Positions 11,622 through 12,367 of a stretch of 12,367 bases of DNA are shown here, one piece after another. A program made the position numbers and the translations under genes. Numbering within the stretch: the first letter of the stretch is position 1; each line of letters begins with the position of its first letter. The notes below the pieces were generated by a model. The model had not been told where the DNA came from. It did no database searches and saw nothing but the letters and a program-made list of their open reading frames with translations. The DNA is taken from positions 1 through 12,367 of the forward strand of contig CALJLA010000287.1 in assembly GCA_937983055.1 (NCBI GenBank), read 5' to 3'. The DNA comes from an uncultured Pseudomonadota bacterium. GTDB taxonomy: Bacteria; Pseudomonadota; Gammaproteobacteria; Burkholderiales; Eutrophovitaceae.

Positions 11622-12367
11622 TCATAGTTGCGCCAGCCGCGCCAGCATCTGGTCGGAGGTCTGGATCGACTTGGAGTTGATCTCGTAGGCGCGCTGGGTC
11701 TGGATCATGTTCACCAGCTCTTCCACCACGTTGACGTTCGAGGTCTCGACGAAGCCCTGGTTGAGCAGGCCCGCGCCGTTGGAACCCGGCGCATTGGTCT
11801 GCGGCGCGCCGGACGAGGCGGTTTCCAGATACATGTTCTCGCCGAAGGACTGCAGGCCGGCATTGTTGATGAAGGTCGCCACCTGGATCTGGCCGATCTG
11901 CACCGGCGCCGCGGAACCGCTCTGCAGCACCGAGACGATCCCGTCCTTGGCCACCGTCAGCGACAGCACGCCGGGCGGAATCACGATCGCCGGCTGCACC
12001 TGGTAGCCGCTCGCGGTGACAAGCTGGCCTTCGCTGTTCAGCTGAAAGGCGCCGTCGCGGGTGTAGGCCGTGGTGCCGTCCGGCAACTGCACCTGGAAGA
12101 AGCCTTCGCCCTGGATCGCCAGGTCGAGCGCATTGTTGGTCGCCTGCAGATTACCCTGGGAATGGATGCGCTCGGTCGCAACCGGGCGCACGCCGGTGCC
12201 GACCTGCAGGCCCGAGGGCACTTCCGTCTGCTGCGAAGACTGCGCGCCGGGCTGGCGCAGCGTCTGGTACAGCAGATCCTCGAACACCGCGCGCGAACGC
12301 TTGAAGCCGTTGGTGCCGACGTTCGCGAGGTTGTTCGAGATGACGTCCATCTGCATCTGCTGGGCCT
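11622..12367 (-). CDS. flgG: FlgG, flagellar distal rod protein (N-terminal end off window)
   Basis: 247 complete residues are visible; the first dozen or so are beyond the window edge. The visible part begins AQQ followed by MQMDVISNNLANVGTNGFKR, the conserved N-terminal rod/hook motif whose usual start is about 15 residues further upstream, so the ATG at 12356 is internal and not the start. The body includes ALDLAIQGEGFFQVQLPDGTTAYTRDGAFQLN, typical of FlgG, and the C-terminal motif VEELVNMIQTQRAYEINSKSIQTSDQMLARLAQL closes it. FlgG builds the distal rod that passes through the P and L rings encoded next in the operon. The stop is followed after seven bases by an inverted heptad array. Identification is firm. 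Confidence 0.95.
   Translation of the reverse strand, partial: AQQMQMDVISNNLANVGTNGFKRSRAVFEDLLYQTLRQPGAQSSQQTEVPSGLQVGTGVRPVATERIHSQGNLQATNNALDLAIQGEGFFQVQLPDGTTAYTRDGAFQLNSEGQLVTASGYQVQPAIVIPPGVLSLTVAKDGIVSVLQSGSAAPVQIGQIQVATFINNAGLQSFGENMYLETASSGAPQTNAPGSNGAGLLNQGFVETSNVNVVEELVNMIQTQRAYEINSKSIQTSDQMLARLAQL

Overview
The window is a stretch of flagellar genes from a GC-rich (by eye about two thirds G+C) Gram-negative bacterium. A P ring (FlgI) and an L-ring lipoprotein (FlgH) show that it has an outer membrane. The two-domain FlgJ (rod cap fused to a muramidase-type domain) and the gene orders fliK-L-M-N-O-P-Q-R and flgG-H-I-J-K-L fit a beta- or gammaproteobacterium. My best guess is a betaproteobacterium of the Rhodocyclales/Burkholderiales kind. 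That placement is an inference from gene order and composition; there is no rRNA in the window.

Layout. On the + strand, bases 1-5143 carry the 3' end of fliK, then fliL, fliM, fliN, fliO, fliP, fliQ and fliR: hook-length control, stator/basal-body protein, C-ring switch and export gate. On the - strand, bases 12367-5238 carry the 3' portion of flgG (its start lies off the window), then flgH, flgI, flgJ, flgK and flgL: distal rod, L ring, P ring, rod cap/muramidase and the two hook-filament junction proteins. The two sets converge at 5144-5237, between fliR and flgL. All genes look intact except the two cut by the window edges. No RNA gene, CRISPR array, transposase or prophage gene was seen.

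How the genes work together. FliP, FliQ, FliR and FliO form or assemble the export gate, and FliK acts on the gate to set hook length. FliM and FliN form the C ring. FlgG, FlgH, FlgI and FlgJ complete the rod and its rings through peptidoglycan and outer membrane. FlgK and FlgL then cap the hook as the junction with the filament.

The unusual part lies between the genes. Five gaps (fliN/fliO, fliQ/fliR, flgJ/flgK, flgH/flgI, flgG/flgH) contain short tandem units of 7 or 8 bases (9 in one extra block). In four of the five these form facing, inverted arms that can fold into long hairpins. Every array lies within about 0-31 bases 3' of the stop codon of the upstream gene. Heptads resembling CGCGAGG or CGCCAGG recur in four of the gaps. 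In the fliN/fliO gap an octad hairpin encloses a heptad array, and the right arm of that hairpin is translated in frame as the hydrophobic core of the apparent FliO signal peptide. This resembles REP/MITE-type extragenic palindromes colonising an operon and in one case becoming part of a gene. I see no new enzymatic or defence system here; the repeat architecture and the FliO N-terminus deserve the second look.
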